Below, in pieces: positions 37,417-48,912 of a stretch of 64,000 nucleotides of DNA. The first letter of the stretch is position 1. Every line of letters starts with the position of its first letter. The stretch comes from Antrihabitans auranticaus (GTDB taxonomy: Bacteria > Actinomycetota > Actinomycetes > Mycobacteriales > Mycobacteriaceae): positions 62,001 through 126,000 of the forward strand of contig NZ_JAEMNW010000001.1 in assembly GCF_016481275.1 (NCBI RefSeq). The letters run 5' to 3'. The position numbers were made by a program, and so were the translations under genes. The notes beneath the pieces were generated by a model. It was not told where the DNA came from, did not search any database, and was given only the letters and a program-made list of their open reading frames with translations.

Positions 37417-37422
37417 CAGCGG

Positions 37423-38928
37423 CTACCGCCCGACCGCCAACGGCAAGGCGGTCGGGTGGACAGGTGCGGGCAGATCCGAATGGCCCATGAGATAGGCATC
37501 GACGCCCGCCGCCGCAGAACGACCCTCCGCGATAGCCCAGACCACCAGTGACGCACCGCGATGCGCGTCGCCACACACGAAAACACCGGGCACAGTCGTT
37601 TCGAATTGCGGACCACACGGAAGCACGCCACGACGGTTCAGCTCGAGCCCGTAATCGTCGAGCAGCGGCATGTGCTCGACGCCTTCGAACCCGATCGCGA
37701 AGAGCGCCATGTCGCACGGCAATTCGATCTCTTCACCGATCGGCGTGATGTGACGCTTGCCGTCGCTACCGCGTGTGACCCGAACCTCGGCGAGCGCGAT
37801 CGCGCGGACATTTCCAGCCTTGTCGCCGATGAAGCGGCGAACTGCGACCTGGTACCGCACGTCTCCGCCTTCGGCGTGGGCCGGCGACGTGCGCAGCACC
37901 AATGGCCATGCGGGCCATGGCGACAACTCGGCGTCACGCTCCGACGGCGGTTCGGGGTTGTAGTCCAACTGCGTTACCGAGGCGGCCAGGTGCCTGTGCG
38001 CGGTGCCGAGGCAGTCGGCTCCGGTGTCGCCGCCGCCGATGATCACGACATGTTTTCCGCGTGCGTGCAGCGGCGTGGGTCCGTCACCCTCGGTTTCCCG
38101 ATTCGCCGGAACGAGGTAATCCATGGCGAGATGCACCCCGGCCAGCGTGCGGCCCTCGATCATGTTGTCGCGTGCGCGCAACGCTCCGACAGCGAGAATC
38201 ACGCCGTCGAATTGAGCGCGTAGTTCTTCGACGGAAACGTCCACACCGACCTCTCGGCCGGTGACGAAATGCGTACCCTCCGCACGCATCTGGGTCAGTC
38301 GCTGGTCGAGCACCGACTTGTCCATCTTGAATGCGGGAATGCCGTAGCGGAGCAGTCCGCCGAGTCGGTCGTCGCGTTCGTAGACGGTGACGTCGTGCCC
38401 GGCTCGGGTAAGTTGTTGCGCCGCAGCCAATCCCGCGGGACCTGATCCGACCACGGCAACTCGTTTGCCCGTGTTGACGGTCGGCAACTGTGGCAGAACA
38501 GTGCCGCGCTCCCATGCCGTGTCGGCGATCGTCTGCTCGATTCGCTTGATCGTGACGCTGCCACCGGTGTCGTTAGGAGCGATGGCGAGCACGCATGCCG
38601 CCTCACACGGCGCCGGGCACACACGTCCCGTGAATTCGGGAAAGTTGTTGGTGGCGTGCAGTCGATCGATTGCCGCACCCCAGCGGTCGCGGCGCGCGAG
38701 GTCGTTCCACTCCGGGATGAGATTGCCGAGCGGGCACCCCGACGACCCGCTGTGGCAGAACGGAATACCGCAATCCATACAGCGGCGCGCTTGCTGGGCG
38801 ACTTCGCGATTGCGCTCGGCGGCAGGCTGATCGGCGTAGATCTCGCGCCAGTCGTGGATACGGTCGGCAGCGGATCGCTTGGGCGCATCCTGCTTCCGAA
38901 TGTGCAGAAATCCCTGTGGATCAGGCAC
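37423..38928 (-). CDS. gltD: Glutamate synthase (NADPH), small subunit
   Basis: The protein has 501 residues. The N-terminal iron-sulfur region has [25 protein letters not shown] and [12 protein letters not shown], followed by FAD binding [14 protein letters not shown] and NADPH binding [13 protein letters not shown]. It passes electrons from NADPH to GltB. The start is GTG at 38928, overlapping the gltB stop by eight bases, which suggests coupled translation and 1:1 assembly. The C-terminal [18 protein letters not shown] is the usual FAD-contact end. Confidence 0.96.
   Translation of the reverse strand: MPDPQGFLHIRKQDAPKRSAADRIHDWREIYADQPAAERNREVAQQARRCMDCGIPFCHSGSSGCPLGNLIPEWNDLARRDRWGAAIDRLHATNNFPEFTGRVCPAPCEAACVLAIAPNDTGGSVTIKRIEQTIADTAWERGTVLPQLPTVNTGKRVAVVGSGPAGLAAAQQLTRAGHDVTVYERDDRLGGLLRYGIPAFKMDKSVLDQRLTQMRAEGTHFVTGREVGVDVSVEELRAQFDGVILAVGALRARDNMIEGRTLAGVHLAMDYLVPANRETEGDGPTPLHARGKHVVIIGGGDTGADCLGTAHRHLAASVTQLDYNPEPPSERDAELSPWPAWPLVLRTSPAHAEGGDVRYQVAVRRFIGDKAGNVRAIALAEVRVTRGSDGKRHITPIGEEIELPCDMALFAIGFEGVEHMPLLDDYGLELNRRGVLPCGPQFETTVPGVFVCGDAHRGASLVVWAIAEGRSAAAGVDAYLMGHSDLPAPVHPTALPLAVGR
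37429..37456. terminator. Hairpin at the 3' end of gltD
   Basis: A perfect 10-bp inverted repeat (CCCGACCGCC at 37429-37438, complement at 37447-37456) with an 8-base loop lies in the last codons of gltD, just past the stop of the convergent lipoprotein gene (37416). It would follow the lipoprotein transcript like a terminator. On the minus strand it lies before the gltD stop, so for gltD it is at best a weak stop. Confidence 0.45.
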
Positions 38929-41900
38929 GAGCAGCCTCCATGATCGCCGATTCGACGTCGCGGCCCTGCGCCTTCGCCAATCGCGTCGCTTGCAGAACGC
39001 GTTTGTAGTCGACAGGCATGACCTTCGTGAACAACCGGGATCGGCGCGGCCAATCCGCGAGAATCGAGGCGCCGAGCGCGGACGCCGTGTATCGCGTGTG
39101 CTTGCCGACCACGTCGCGCAGCCAGAGCAGGTCGTCGGCGTCGAGCGGTTCGAGTTCGACCATCGCCTTGTTGACGTCGGCGGGGTCGAGATCGAGCACG
39201 TAGGCAATCCCGCCCGACATTCCTGCGGCGATGTTGCGGCCGGTCGGACCGAGAACTACGACCCTGCCGCCGGTCATGTACTCACAGGCGTGGTCACCGA
39301 GTCCCTCGACGACCGCGGTCGCACCGGAGTTGCGTGCACAGAATCGCTCACCCGCCCGACCCCGCAGGAAGACTTCGCCCGAGGTGGCGCCGTAGAGGAC
39401 CGTGTTGCCGGCGATCACGTTCTCTTCCGCCACGATCGGACTGTCGACGGCCGGCCGCACGATCACACGTCCGCCCGAAAGACCTTTTCCGACATAGTCG
39501 TTCGCATCACCGTGCACGTCCAATGTGATACCCGGCGGCAGAAAGGCACCGAGGGACTGACCGGCCGACCCCGTCAGCGTGATGTGAATGGTGTTGTCGG
39601 GCAACCCTGCCGCGCCGTATCGCCGCGTGACGGCCGCACCGAGCAAGGTGCCCACAGTGCGGTTCACGTTGCGAACAGGCAGTTCCAGGCGCAGCGGACG
39701 GGAATCCTGCAGCGCCCCCTCGGCCAGTTGGATCAACGTCTGGTCGAGCGCGAACACAAGTCCGTGGTCCTGCGCGCGGACCCGCCTGCGTGGCTGTGCG
39801 GTATCGGGGACATGGAACACCGGCGTCAGGTCCAGTCCGACACTCTTCCAGTGCGCGATCCCGGGTGCGGTGTCGAGCGCGTCAGCGTGCCCGACCGCCT
39901 CGTCGATACTGCGAAATCCGAGTTGCGCAAGATATTTGCGCACGTCCTCCGCGATGAACCGGAAGAAGTCCGCGACGAACTCCGGTTTGCCGGTGAATCG
40001 TTTACGGAGCTCGGGGTTCTGTGTTGCGACGCCGACCGGGCACGTGTCGAGGTGGCAGACGCGCATCATGATGCAACCTGCGACGATCAAAGGTGCTGTG
40101 GAGAAACCGAACTCCTCGGCACCGAGCAAGGTCGCGACGACGACATCCCGTGCGGTTCGCAATCCACCGTCGCACTGCACGGTTATTCGGTCGCGAAGCC
40201 TGTTGAGCACCAACGTCTGCTGGGTGTCGGCAAGCCCGATTTCCCAGGGTGCGCCGGCGTGCTTGAGCGACGTCAACGGCGAAGCACCCGTGCCGCCGTC
40301 GTTGCCAGAGATGAGCACGACGTCCGCGTGGGCCTTGCTGACACCGGCCGCGACCGTGCCGACGCCGACCGAGCTGACCAATTTCACATGGACGCGGGCG
40401 TTTTCGTTCGCATTCTTGAGATCATGGATGAGCTGGGCCAGATCTTCGATCGAATAGATGTCGTGGTGCGGCGGCGGACTGATCAAACCGACCCCAGGCG
40501 TCGAGTGCCTCGTCTTCGCAATCGTCGGGTACACCTTGAACGCCGGGAGTTGGCCGCCCTCACCCGGTTTCGCGCCCTGCGCCATCTTGATCTGGATATC
40601 GGTCGCGTTGACCAGGTAGTCGCTCGTCACGCCGAACCGCCCGCTCGCGACTTGCTTCACGGCAGACCGCCGCGCGGGGTCGTACAGGCGGTCGGTGTCT
40701 TCGCCACCCTCCCCCGAATTCGAGCGCGCACCAAGGCTGTTCATCGCGATCGCCATGGTCTCGTGGGCTTCGGCCGAGATCGAGCCGTAGCTCATCGCGC
40801 CGGTGTTGAAGCGTGTGACGATCGCCTCGACCGGCTCGACCTCCTCCAACGGCACCGGTTCGCGAAGATCGTCCCGGAACTGGAAGAGCCCGCGCAGAGT
40901 GCCGCCCTCGGCTGAGAGCCGGTCGACCTCCTCGCTGTACTTCGCGAACACGTCACGCCGACCGGTCCGGGTTGCGTGCTGCAGCAGGAACACCGTCTCG
41001 GGCGTGAACAGGTGTAGTTCGCCGTCACGGCGGAATTGGTACTCGCCACCTACGTCCAGGCCACGGTGGACGGTGGCCGTCGGGTTGTCCGGATACGCGC
41101 GTCGGTGCCTGATCTTGACTTCTTCGGCAAGCACTTCCAGGCCGACGCCGCCGATCTGGCTCACCGTCCCCGCGAAGTATTCGTCGACCATCGCGCGGTC
41201 CAGGCCGATCGCCTCGAAGACCTGCGCACCGGTGTAGGACGCGATCGTCGAGATGCCCATCTTCGACATCACCTTCAGAACACCCTTGCCCAGCGCATAC
41301 AGATAGTTGCGCGTCGCGACCGAGCGTTCGATCCCGGTCAGCTCACCCTGGGTGACGAGGTCCTCGATCGATTCCATCGCTAGGTATGGATTCACCGCGG
41401 AGGCCCCGAAACCGATCAGCATGGCCACGTGATGGACTTCGCGCGCGTCGCCCGATTCGACGACCAACGCAACCTGCGTGCGCTGCTTGGTCCGTACGAG
41501 ATGGTGGTGAACGGCCGAGACCGCGAGCAGCGACGGGATCGGCGCGTGCGAGTGATCCGAATCCCGGTCGGAGATGATCAACGTGCGGAAGCCGGCGGCG
41601 AACGCGTCGGTCGCCGTGATCTGCAGCTCTTCGAGCGCCTCGGCCAGCCCTTCGCCGCCGCGCTCGACGTCGTAGAGCGCCCGCAATACAGTCGCCGCCA
41701 GGCCGGGGTGGTCGCCGTCCTCGTTGATGTTGACGATCTTGCCGAGCTCGTCGTTGTCGAGCACCGGCCAGGGCAGCACGATCTGGCGGCACGACGCGGG
41801 CCCGGGTTCGAGCAAGTTGTGTTCGGGACCGGTCACTCGACGCAGCGATGTGACGATCTCTTCCCGGATCGCGTCCAGCGGTGGATTCGTCACTTGAGCG

Positions 41901-43465
41901 AAAAGTTCGACGAAATAGTCGTAGAGCAGACGCGGTCGCGCGGACAGCACTGCGACAGGCGTATCGGTGCCCATCGAACCCAGCGGTTCACCGCCGGTCG
42001 ACGCCATCGGCGTGAGCAGTACCCGGAGATCCTCGAGGGTATAACCGAATATTTGCTGACGTCGGACAACGGAATCGTGGTTGTGCACGAAACGCTGCCG
42101 ATCCGGCAACGAGTCGAGGTTCAGCAGGCCTGCATACAGCCATTCTTCGTAGGGCTGCTCGGCCGCGAGCGCCGTTTTGAGCTCGTCGTCGGCGATGATG
42201 CGACCCTGCGCTGTATCGACGAGGAACATGCGACCGGGCTGCAGCCGCCCCTTCGCGACGACATCCTTCTGTGGGACAGGCAAGACACCCGCCTCGCTCG
42301 CGAGGATGACGCGGTCGTCGACCGTGCGCCACCAGCGCCCGGGCCGCAATCCGTTGCGGTCGAGCACCGCGCCGACGCACGTGCCGTCGGTGAACGTGAC
42401 ACACGCCGGCCCGTCCCACGGTTCCATCAGCGATGCGTGGAACCGGTAGAACGCCTCGCGGTCCGGAGCGAGCGATGCGTGGTTCTCCCACGCTTCGGGA
42501 ATCATCATCATCACGGCATGCGGCAACGATCTGCCGCCGAGATGAAGGAGTTCGAGCACTTCGTCGAACGACGCCGAATCGGAGGCGTCCGGACTGCAGA
42601 TCGGGAACAGCCGCTCGATATCGCCAGGAATGTGCGCGCTCGCGAGCAGCGCTTCGCGTGCCCGCATCCGGTTGCGATTGCCGCGGACGGTGTTGATCTC
42701 ACCGTTGTGCGCGACGTACCGGAAGGGATGCGCAAGCGGCCAGGACGGGAAGGTGTTCGTCGAAAAGCGACTGTGGACGATCGCGATTGCGCTGCGACAT
42801 CGCTTGTCCCGAAGATCCGGAAAGTACAGCGGGAGTTGACCTGTCGTCAGCATTCCCTTGTAAACGATGGTGCGGCTGGACAGGCTGGAAAAGTAGACGG
42901 GCGCCAGCCGGTCGGCACGCTTGCGCAGCGGATAGACGGCGCGGTCGAGCGCGAGACCACCGATCCGCGCTCCGTTCACCACCGGAGCCGCGACGAACAA
43001 CTGACTCATCACGGGCATACAGGAAAGGGCGGTCTTGCCGACGTCGGCGCCACCCGGATCGATCGGAACGTCGCGCCAACCGAGGACCTCGAGCCCTTCC
43101 TCGGCAGCGAGCGACTCGATCAGGTCGACCGCCGCAGTTCGCTCGACTGCGTCCTGCGGGAGAAAGCAGATGCCGGCCGCGTAACTGTTCGTGCCGTCGG
43201 GAGCCGGTGGCGGCAGTACGAATTCGACTGTCTCCGCAAACAACTCCGTCGGAAGTTGGAGGAGGATGCCGGCGCCGTCACCGCTGTTCGGTTCTGCACC
43301 TGCCGCACCGCGATGATCGAGGTTCTCGAGCGCGAGCAACCCATCGGAGACAATGGCGTGCGACCGCCGACCGCGAATATCCGCGATCATTGCGACGCCG
43401 CACGAATCACTTTCCTGCGCCGGGTCGTACAAGCCTTGCGCTGGGGGAACATTGGAGAACAGCAC
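38921..43465 (-). CDS. gltB: Glutamate synthase (NADPH), large subunit
   Basis: The protein has 1514 residues, the normal size. The amidotransferase domain begins at Cys22 in [11 protein letters not shown], which becomes the N-terminal nucleophile after removal of a 21-residue propeptide. The FMN-binding synthase domain contains the 3Fe-4S cysteines in [15 protein letters not shown]. The C-terminal beta-helix domain has GVIL-type repeats ([20 protein letters not shown]). It converts glutamine plus 2-oxoglutarate to two glutamates. The start is GTG at 43465 with GGAGGTG six bases upstream. The frame is open further back, but it shows no GltB similarity there. Confidence 0.96.
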   Translation of the reverse strand: MLFSNVPPAQGLYDPAQESDSCGVAMIADIRGRRSHAIVSDGLLALENLDHRGAAGAEPNSGDGAGILLQLPTELFAETVEFVLPPPAPDGTNSYAAGICFLPQDAVERTAAVDLIESLAAEEGLEVLGWRDVPIDPGGADVGKTALSCMPVMSQLFVAAPVVNGARIGGLALDRAVYPLRKRADRLAPVYFSSLSSRTIVYKGMLTTGQLPLYFPDLRDKRCRSAIAIVHSRFSTNTFPSWPLAHPFRYVAHNGEINTVRGNRNRMRAREALLASAHIPGDIERLFPICSPDASDSASFDEVLELLHLGGRSLPHAVMMMIPEAWENHASLAPDREAFYRFHASLMEPWDGPACVTFTDGTCVGAVLDRNGLRPGRWWRTVDDRVILASEAGVLPVPQKDVVAKGRLQPGRMFLVDTAQGRIIADDELKTALAAEQPYEEWLYAGLLNLDSLPDRQRFVHNHDSVVRRQQIFGYTLEDLRVLLTPMASTGGEPLGSMGTDTPVAVLSARPRLLYDYFVELFAQVTNPPLDAIREEIVTSLRRVTGPEHNLLEPGPASCRQIVLPWPVLDNDELGKIVNINEDGDHPGLAATVLRALYDVERGGEGLAEALEELQITATDAFAAGFRTLIISDRDSDHSHAPIPSLLAVSAVHHHLVRTKQRTQVALVVESGDAREVHHVAMLIGFGASAVNPYLAMESIEDLVTQGELTGIERSVATRNYLYALGKGVLKVMSKMGISTIASYTGAQVFEAIGLDRAMVDEYFAGTVSQIGGVGLEVLAEEVKIRHRRAYPDNPTATVHRGLDVGGEYQFRRDGELHLFTPETVFLLQHATRTGRRDVFAKYSEEVDRLSAEGGTLRGLFQFRDDLREPVPLEEVEPVEAIVTRFNTGAMSYGSISAEAHETMAIAMNSLGARSNSGEGGEDTDRLYDPARRSAVKQVASGRFGVTSDYLVNATDIQIKMAQGAKPGEGGQLPAFKVYPTIAKTRHSTPGVGLISPPPHHDIYSIEDLAQLIHDLKNANENARVHVKLVSSVGVGTVAAGVSKAHADVVLISGNDGGTGASPLTSLKHAGAPWEIGLADTQQTLVLNRLRDRITVQCDGGLRTARDVVVATLLGAEEFGFSTAPLIVAGCIMMRVCHLDTCPVGVATQNPELRKRFTGKPEFVADFFRFIAEDVRKYLAQLGFRSIDEAVGHADALDTAPGIAHWKSVGLDLTPVFHVPDTAQPRRRVRAQDHGLVFALDQTLIQLAEGALQDSRPLRLELPVRNVNRTVGTLLGAAVTRRYGAAGLPDNTIHITLTGSAGQSLGAFLPPGITLDVHGDANDYVGKGLSGGRVIVRPAVDSPIVAEENVIAGNTVLYGATSGEVFLRGRAGERFCARNSGATAVVEGLGDHACEYMTGGRVVVLGPTGRNIAAGMSGGIAYVLDLDPADVNKAMVELEPLDADDLLWLRDVVGKHTRYTASALGASILADWPRRSRLFTKVMPVDYKRVLQATRLAKAQGRDVESAIMEAARA

Positions 43466-43621
43466 CGCGCACCTCCGCGTATGCCAGCAATTGTGGCTTG
43501 CCGGCGCGCAGCACGCTATCCGCTGGCCGAACTCTCTCGGCAGAAACCGCGGGCGTCGTCTGCTATCGGTTTGCCGGGACACCGTCGGCCCGTTAAGGTC
43601 TCGAACTTTCCGAGTTGATCA

Positions 43622-43627
43622 ATCTTA
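43622..43627 (-). promoter_or_regulatory. Possible -10 element of the gltBD promoter
   Basis: On the minus strand TAAGAT (TANNNT form) lies about 157 bases upstream of the gltB start in a 207-base gap between lgt and gltB. A -35 element is not convincing. If used, it would leave a long untranslated leader, where nitrogen control could act. Confidence 0.25.
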
Positions 43628-43672
43628 CCAGTCTGGCGACATTTGAGCCGGACGAGCGACGGTGTCTGGACC

Positions 43673-45223
43673 TCAGCGGCGGCCGCGACGCTGCCAGATC
43701 GCACGCATGCGGCGGCTGTTGCGTTCCACGAGCGAGCCCTTCGGCAGCGCCACCGACGGTGTCGCGGTCTCTTCACTGGGCACGGACTCGGTTTCGGCGG
43801 GTTCGGCCTCGGTTTTGGCGGGCTCGGTTTTGGCGGGCTCGGTTTTGGTCGGCTCTGTTTTGGCAGGCTCGGTCTTGGCCGGCTCTGACTTCGTTGCTTG
43901 GGCGTTGGCGGGCTCGGCCTTCGCTTCAGCTTTGGCGACCGCAGTTTTCGCAGGCTCGGGTTTAGTCGGCTCGGGTTTGGACGGCTCGGGTTTGGACGAC
44001 TCGGGTTTGGACGACTCGGGTTTGGACGACTCGGGTTTGGACGACTCAGTCTTCGCAGCCGCAGGCTTGTTTTCCGTCTTCACGGTCGCAACCTTGGCCG
44101 GCTTCTTCTCGGCTTTGTCGGGCTTCTTCTCGGCTTTGTCGGGCTTCTTCTCGGCGCTGTCGAGCTTCTTCTCGGCGCTGTCGGGCTTCTCGGCGCTGTC
44201 GGGCTCGGCTGCTTTGCTGAGCTTCGCGGCGCTGTCGTCGGCCTTGTCCCCTACCGCGGTGTCCGCCGTGCCGACCTCGACAAGTCCGGACTCGTTCGCG
44301 TCGTCTTTCTTTCCGCCGACGAGTGCCAGCCGCGCGCGTTCTTTAGCGGACAGTAGTTCCTCGGGTGCTTCGCGGCCCTTCGTCGCGAAGACCACGTAAG
44401 CCACAGCGAGAACGAACACGATGGCCGATGTGAACGAGTTGACCCGGATTCCGCCGATGTGCGACGCCTGGTCGGCACGCAGTAGCTCGATCCAGAAACG
44501 CCCGGCACAGTATCCGGCGACGTAGAGCGCAAACAGGCGGCCGTGACCGATCTTGAATCGCTTGTCGATCTGAATGAGCAGAATCACGACGAGGACGTTC
44601 CACAGCAGCTCGTACAGGAACGTCGGGTGCACTACCGCAGTGAGCACTCCGTGGGATGCGCCGTTGAGACTGTCGAGATCCCCCTCGGCATTCCGGCGTT
44701 CGTAGATCTCGAGACCCCAGGGAACGGTCGTATCGCGGCCGTAGAGCTCCTGGTTGAAGTAGTTGCCGAGACGGCCGATGGCTTGTGCGAGCAGGATGCC
44801 CGGAGCGATGGCGTCGCCGAAAGCAGGTAACGGAATGCCACGCTGGCGGCACCCGATCCACGCACCGAGCGCACCGAAGAACACCGCGCCCCAGATGCCG
44901 AGGCCACCTTGCCAGATCTTCAAGGCTTCGAGCGGCTGTTTGCCTTCGCCGAAGTACGTCGGCCAGTCAGTGGCGACGTGGTAGATCCGGCCACCGATCA
45001 GGCCGAACGGAACCGCCCAGATTGCAATGTCGAGAACCGTGCCGGATTCGCCACCCCGCGCAACCCAACGACGTTCGCCCCAGTAGATCGCGACGATGAT
45101 GCCGATGATGATGAAGAACGCGTACGCACGGAGCGGAAAGGGCCCGATCTCCCACACACCACGCGGTGGGCTGGGGATGTAGGCCAGAAGTCCAGCAGAG
45201 CTACTCAACACACTCGAGGTCAC
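43673..45223 (-). CDS. lgt: Prolipoprotein diacylglyceryl transferase with long repetitive C-terminal tail
   Basis: The first 300 residues are a normal Lgt: about seven membrane segments, the signature AIGRLGNYFNQELYG, the catalytic-type HPTFLYELLWN and GYCAGRFWIELLR. It transfers diacylglycerol from phosphatidylglycerol to the lipobox cysteine of prelipoproteins. Residues 301-516 form a tail of Lys, Pro, Glu, Ala, Ser and Thr repeats, ending in a basic stretch (RRMRAIWQRRGRR). Tails occur on mycobacterial Lgt too, but this one is long. The start overlaps the trpA stop as ATGA. Lipoproteins in this window (livK, the solute-binding protein, M13 and others) would be its substrates. Confidence 0.95.
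   Translation of the reverse strand: MTSSVLSSSAGLLAYIPSPPRGVWEIGPFPLRAYAFFIIIGIIVAIYWGERRWVARGGESGTVLDIAIWAVPFGLIGGRIYHVATDWPTYFGEGKQPLEALKIWQGGLGIWGAVFFGALGAWIGCRQRGIPLPAFGDAIAPGILLAQAIGRLGNYFNQELYGRDTTVPWGLEIYERRNAEGDLDSLNGASHGVLTAVVHPTFLYELLWNVLVVILLIQIDKRFKIGHGRLFALYVAGYCAGRFWIELLRADQASHIGGIRVNSFTSAIVFVLAVAYVVFATKGREAPEELLSAKERARLALVGGKKDDANESGLVEVGTADTAVGDKADDSAAKLSKAAEPDSAEKPDSAEKKLDSAEKKPDKAEKKPDKAEKKPAKVATVKTENKPAAAKTESSKPESSKPESSKPESSKPEPSKPEPTKPEPAKTAVAKAEAKAEPANAQATKSEPAKTEPAKTEPTKTEPAKTEPAKTEAEPAETESVPSEETATPSVALPKGSLVERNSRRMRAIWQRRGRR
43790..44180 (-). repeat. Tandem codon repeats in the lgt tail
   Basis: Three repeat types follow each other: KTEPA units (about 43800-43880), SKPES units of 15 bases repeated four times with almost identical DNA (about 43980-44045, plus degenerate copies), and AEKKPD units of 21 bases (about 44095-44170). 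The near-identity of DNA copies suggests recent expansion by slippage or unequal recombination. All units keep the reading frame. Confidence 0.85.
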
Positions 45224-46023
45224 GAGGCAACGGTAGCCGAGCGCACGCCGTGAGCAAGCTCCGCCGTGAGTGTTCGGACCGCGTCGAGTCCCTGACCGGC
45301 AGCAGATACCAAGGCCGATCCGACGATGACACCGTCCGCGAACTGGGCAATCTCGGCCGCTTGCGCACCGGACCGCACACCGAGTCCGACGCCGACCGGA
45401 ATGTCGGAGTGCGCACGAACCCGCGCGGTGAGCTCGGGCGCGGCGGACGAGACGTTGTCACGCGCACCGGTGACGCCCATTGTGGATGCGGCATAGACGA
45501 ATCCACGACTGGCGTCGATCGTCTTCGCCAAACGCTCTTCGGTGGAAGAGGGCGCGACGAGGAAGATCCGGTCGAGATCGTGGGTCTCCGAGGCGGCGAA
45601 CCACTCGTCTGCCTCTTCGGGAATCAGGTTGGGCGTGATGAGCCCCAGCCCGCCCGCGGCAGCGAGATCACGTGCGAATGCATCGACGCCGTAGCGCAGC
45701 ACAGGATTCCAGTACGTCATGACGACTGCTTTGCCGCCGACCGACGCGATCTGCTCGACGACCGTGAACACGTCGCGAACCCGAACACCTTGGCGCAGCG
45801 CCTCTTCGGCGGCAGCTTGGATCGTCGGACCGTCCATCACAGGATCGGAGTACGCGATACCGACTTCGATGATGTCGCAACCCGATTCGACCATCGCCTT
45901 GAAAACGTCGATTGAGCCGGCGAGGTCCGGATACCCGGCGGGCAGATAGCCGACCAGGGCTGCGCGATTCTCCGCACGGCATGCGGCAAATGTCGGCGCT
46001 AGCCGGGACTTGTGTTCGCTCAC
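45220..46023 (-). CDS. trpA: Tryptophan synthase alpha chain
   Basis: The protein has 267 residues with the TIM barrel of TrpA. The catalytic acidic residues lie in [17 protein letters not shown] and the phosphate-binding loop in [26 protein letters not shown] is the usual loop 6. It cleaves indole-3-glycerol phosphate and passes indole to TrpB through a tunnel. The start is GTG at 46023 within the trpB stop (GTGA). It couples to lgt at its other end. Confidence 0.96.
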   Translation of the reverse strand: MSEHKSRLAPTFAACRAENRAALVGYLPAGYPDLAGSIDVFKAMVESGCDIIEVGIAYSDPVMDGPTIQAAAEEALRQGVRVRDVFTVVEQIASVGGKAVVMTYWNPVLRYGVDAFARDLAAAGGLGLITPNLIPEEADEWFAASETHDLDRIFLVAPSSTEERLAKTIDASRGFVYAASTMGVTGARDNVSSAAPELTARVRAHSDIPVGVGLGVRSGAQAAEIAQFADGVIVGSALVSAAGQGLDAVRTLTAELAHGVRSATVAS

Positions 46024-47330
46024 TTCGATTGCCCGCCCTCGGTCGCAGCGTTGTCGTCCAGCAGCCCGAACCACTTCGCCGCGGTGTCCATGTCCTTGTC
46101 ACCGCGTCCGGAGAGGTTCACGAGAATGATCGCTCCCGGGCCGAGCTCTCTGCCCAGCACAATCGCGCCCGCGACGGCGTGCGCGGATTCGATCGCCGGA
46201 ATGATGCCCTCGCTGCGGCTGAGCAGCAACAGCGCGTCCATCGCTTCGCTGTCGGTCACGGGACGATACTCGGCGCGACCGATGTCCTTGAGGAACGCAT
46301 GTTCGGGACCGACGCCGGGATAGTCCAGACCTGCCGAGATCGAATGCGATTCGATCGTCTGCCCGTCTTCGTCCTGCAACAGGTAGGAATACGCGCCCTG
46401 GAACGCTCCAGGTGTGCCGCCTGCGAACGTCGCAGCGTGCCTACCGGTTTCGACGCCGTCGCCTGCTGCCTCGAATCCCACGAGGCGCACGGACGGATCG
46501 TCGATGAACGGGTGGAAAATGCCGATCGCGTTCGACCCACCGCCGACACATGCCGTCACGGCGTCAGGGAGCCTGCCCGTCAGCGCCTGAACCTGGGCGC
46601 GCGCCTCCAGACCGATCACGCGTTGGAAGTCGCGCACGAGGGTGGGGAACGGGTGCGGACCCGCCGCTGTGCCGAAGCAGTAGTACGTGTTGTGCGCATT
46701 GGTCACCCAGTCGCGCAACGCCTCGTTGATCGCGTCCTTCAGCGTCTGCGAACCCGAGTCGACGGAAACGACCTGCGAGCCCAGCAGGCGCATCCGCGCA
46801 ACGTTCAGCGCCTGTCGCGCGGTGTCCACCGCACCCATGTAGATGATGCATTCGAGGCCGAGCAACGCGCACGCCGTGGCCGTGGCAACGCCGTGCTGAC
46901 CGGCCCCGGTTTCGGCGATGATGCGCGTCTTGCCCATCCGCTTCGCCAGCAACACCTGACCCAGCACATTGTTGATCTTGTGCGAACCGGTGTGGTTGAG
47001 GTCTTCGCGCTTCAAGATGATGCGCGCACCACCGGCGTGCTCGCTCAGCCGCGTTGCCTCGAAGATCGGTGACGGCCGACCGGTGTAGTCCCGCTGCAAG
47101 CGGTCGAGTTCGCTGAGGAAGCTGTCGTCGATCCGCGCCTTCTCGTACTCGGCGGTGACTTCCTCGATGACCGCCATGAGTGCCTCGGGAACGTGCCGCC
47201 CGCCGTAGACACCGAAGTGCCCGCCGAGGTCCGGCTCGTGCCGGGACCGCTCGGCGATGCCCGCGCTCGCGCGCGGGAGCCCGCCGCTCTTCATATCGAG
47301 AATCGAACTTTCGCTATTTCCTGATGCCAT
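46020..47330 (-). CDS. trpB: Tryptophan synthase beta chain
   Basis: The protein has 436 residues. It contains [15 protein letters not shown], the PLP Lys in [15 protein letters not shown], the indole-site [14 protein letters not shown] and the PLP phosphate site [12 protein letters not shown]. It condenses indole with serine to tryptophan. I prefer ATG at 47330; a TTG at 47360 would add ten residues. The first 35 residues before the [14 protein letters not shown] core are variable. The gap to trpC is 51 bases. Confidence 0.96.
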   Translation of the reverse strand: MASGNSESSILDMKSGGLPRASAGIAERSRHEPDLGGHFGVYGGRHVPEALMAVIEEVTAEYEKARIDDSFLSELDRLQRDYTGRPSPIFEATRLSEHAGGARIILKREDLNHTGSHKINNVLGQVLLAKRMGKTRIIAETGAGQHGVATATACALLGLECIIYMGAVDTARQALNVARMRLLGSQVVSVDSGSQTLKDAINEALRDWVTNAHNTYYCFGTAAGPHPFPTLVRDFQRVIGLEARAQVQALTGRLPDAVTACVGGGSNAIGIFHPFIDDPSVRLVGFEAAGDGVETGRHAATFAGGTPGAFQGAYSYLLQDEDGQTIESHSISAGLDYPGVGPEHAFLKDIGRAEYRPVTDSEAMDALLLLSRSEGIIPAIESAHAVAGAIVLGRELGPGAIILVNLSGRGDKDMDTAAKWFGLLDDNAATEGGQSK

Positions 47331-47381
47331 GAATCCAGCCTGCCTTTCCGAATGGTGCAACGGCAGAACGCGTGGACTGGT

Positions 47382-48191
47382 TCAGCGCGACGGCTTCGGG
47401 CACGAGGGATGCGCGCCCGCCGTCACCAGATCCGCCACGGCGGTCCGCGGGTCGCCCGATGTCACGAGACCTTCGCCGACGAGGACGGCGTCGGCACCGG
47501 CACCCGCGTATGCGAGCAGGTCCGCGGTGCCGCGCACGCCCGATTCTGCGATCTTGATGATCTCTGTAGGTAGCCCCGGAGCGATGCGCGCGAAGCAGTC
47601 GCGGTCGACTTCGAGGGTCTTGAGGTTGCGCGCGTTGACGCCGATCACCGTGGCACCCGCTTCGAGCGCGCGATCGGCTTCTTCCTCGGTGTGGACCTCG
47701 ACGAGCGCGGTCATGCCGAGCGACTCCGTGCGGTCCAGCAGCGAGGCCAGCGCACGCTGTTCGAGCGCAGCCACGATCAGCAGGATCACGTCCGCACCGT
47801 GCGCACGAGCTTCGTGAATCTGGTACGGCCCGACGATGAAGTCCTTGCGCAGGACAGGAATGCTGACGGCTCTGCGGACCGCGTCCAGATCGTCCAGCGA
47901 CCCGCCGAACCTGCGGCCCTCGGTCAGGACGCTGATGATGCGTGCGCCGCCGGACTCGTAGGCAAGAGCCAACTCGGCGGGGTTCGCGATCTCCGCGAGC
48001 GCACCCTTCGAGGGACTCGAGCGTTTCACCTCGGCGATCACGCCGATGCCAGGTCCGCGCAGTGCGGCTGCCGCATCGAGCGCCTTGGGTGCGGCTGCGG
48101 CTTGCGCCTTGATCGTCGCAAAATCCGTGATCGCTTCGCGGGCGGCGACATCAGCCCGAACCCCGTCGAGAATCGATTCGAGAACGGTCAT
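47382..48191 (-). CDS. trpC: Indole-3-glycerol-phosphate synthase
   Basis: The protein has 269 residues. Active-site segments are [47 protein letters not shown] and IAESGVRG. It closes the indole ring from carboxyphenylaminodeoxyribulose phosphate. It is monofunctional: there is no fused TrpF. The start at 48191 ([11 protein letters not shown]) matches the mycobacterial enzyme; an ATG at 48239 would add 16 residues. The tail PSCPKPSR is typical of the family in this order. Confidence 0.95.
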   Translation of the reverse strand: MTVLESILDGVRADVAAREAITDFATIKAQAAAAPKALDAAAALRGPGIGVIAEVKRSSPSKGALAEIANPAELALAYESGGARIISVLTEGRRFGGSLDDLDAVRRAVSIPVLRKDFIVGPYQIHEARAHGADVILLIVAALEQRALASLLDRTESLGMTALVEVHTEEEADRALEAGATVIGVNARNLKTLEVDRDCFARIAPGLPTEIIKIAESGVRGTADLLAYAGAGADAVLVGEGLVTSGDPRTAVADLVTAGAHPSCPKPSR

Positions 48192-48276
48192 CTCGGGCCC
48201 GAATCCTTTCTGGGTGTCCGCCGATGCAGCTGGCGTCATCGGATTGTGATTAGCGTAGAGGTCTGGCTCACAGCAA

Positions 48277-48912
48277 TTACCGCGGGGTACCACGGCCGCC
48301 CTCGCTCTCGACAGTAGGATCGACGCCCGCGTCGAGGGCGTCCCACATCAACCGCTGCGAAACATCGCTGTCCTGCTCGGCTGCTTCCTGAGTTGCCCTG
48401 ACGGCCTCGCTGCGGCGAGCTGCGGGACTGTCGTACTTCGCGGACAGCCCACCTGCGGACCTCGTCCGTGCCAGCAGCAGCACAGCTGCAGCAATAGCCG
48501 CCACTCCCCCGACGATCGCGACCGCCGGTCCGACAAGTGCGGTGTCGACGGACGTCACGGTTGCCCGGCCGGGCAACTCCGCGATCCGGCCGGCGTGCTC
48601 GTTCGTCGTCCCGCTGGTCAACAGGACGACCGCGGGCAGTGCGACACCTACACCCACGCCTGCGATCAGTACGGCGACGACACCCGCCAGGACGCCGCGG
48701 ACTGCGAAGACCGCTGCGATCGCCGCGCAGAGCACCAGCGCGAGCGGTAGCGACGCGGCCGACCAAGCACTTCCGGCGACATCGTCGACCCGGTCCACAC
48801 CGAGGCCGTCGGCCGATGCAACGGTGACCCATACGAGCTTCGAGGATCCCCAGGCACAACCTGCGGCTGCGGCAAGCACGAGCGCTGCTACGACGGGATA
48901 TCGGCCCTTCAT
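48277..48912 (-). CDS. Tryptophan-associated membrane protein (TIGR02234 family)
   Basis: The protein has 211 residues with four hydrophobic segments (around residues 5-25, 55-75, 78-100 and 128-150) and a charged cytoplasmic tail. A gene of this family sits between trpE and trpC across the Mycobacteriales and Streptomyces (Rv1610 in M. tuberculosis), but no function is proven. A role in tryptophan transport or enzyme anchoring is only guessed. The start ATG overlaps the last base of the trpE stop, so translation is coupled. Confidence 0.9.
   Translation of the reverse strand: MKGRYPVVAALVLAAAAGCAWGSSKLVWVTVASADGLGVDRVDDVAGSAWSAASLPLALVLCAAIAAVFAVRGVLAGVVAVLIAGVGVGVALPAVVLLTSGTTNEHAGRIAELPGRATVTSVDTALVGPAVAIVGGVAAIAAAVLLLARTRSAGGLSAKYDSPAARRSEAVRATQEAAEQDSDVSQRLMWDALDAGVDPTVESEGGRGTPR

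Noticed and set aside
41429-43618. A 729-codon open frame antisense to the first half of gltB, and a 678-codon one antisense to its second half (38879-40915)
   Set aside because: Both are rich in Arg, Asp and Val and have no recognisable domains. They follow from the codon bias of gltB, whose frame shows clear catalytic motifs.
43790-44180. Regular repeats that could look like a CRISPR array
   Set aside because: The units are 15-21 bases without unique spacers of constant size, stay in the lgt reading frame, and encode SKPES, KTEPA and AEKKPD repeats.
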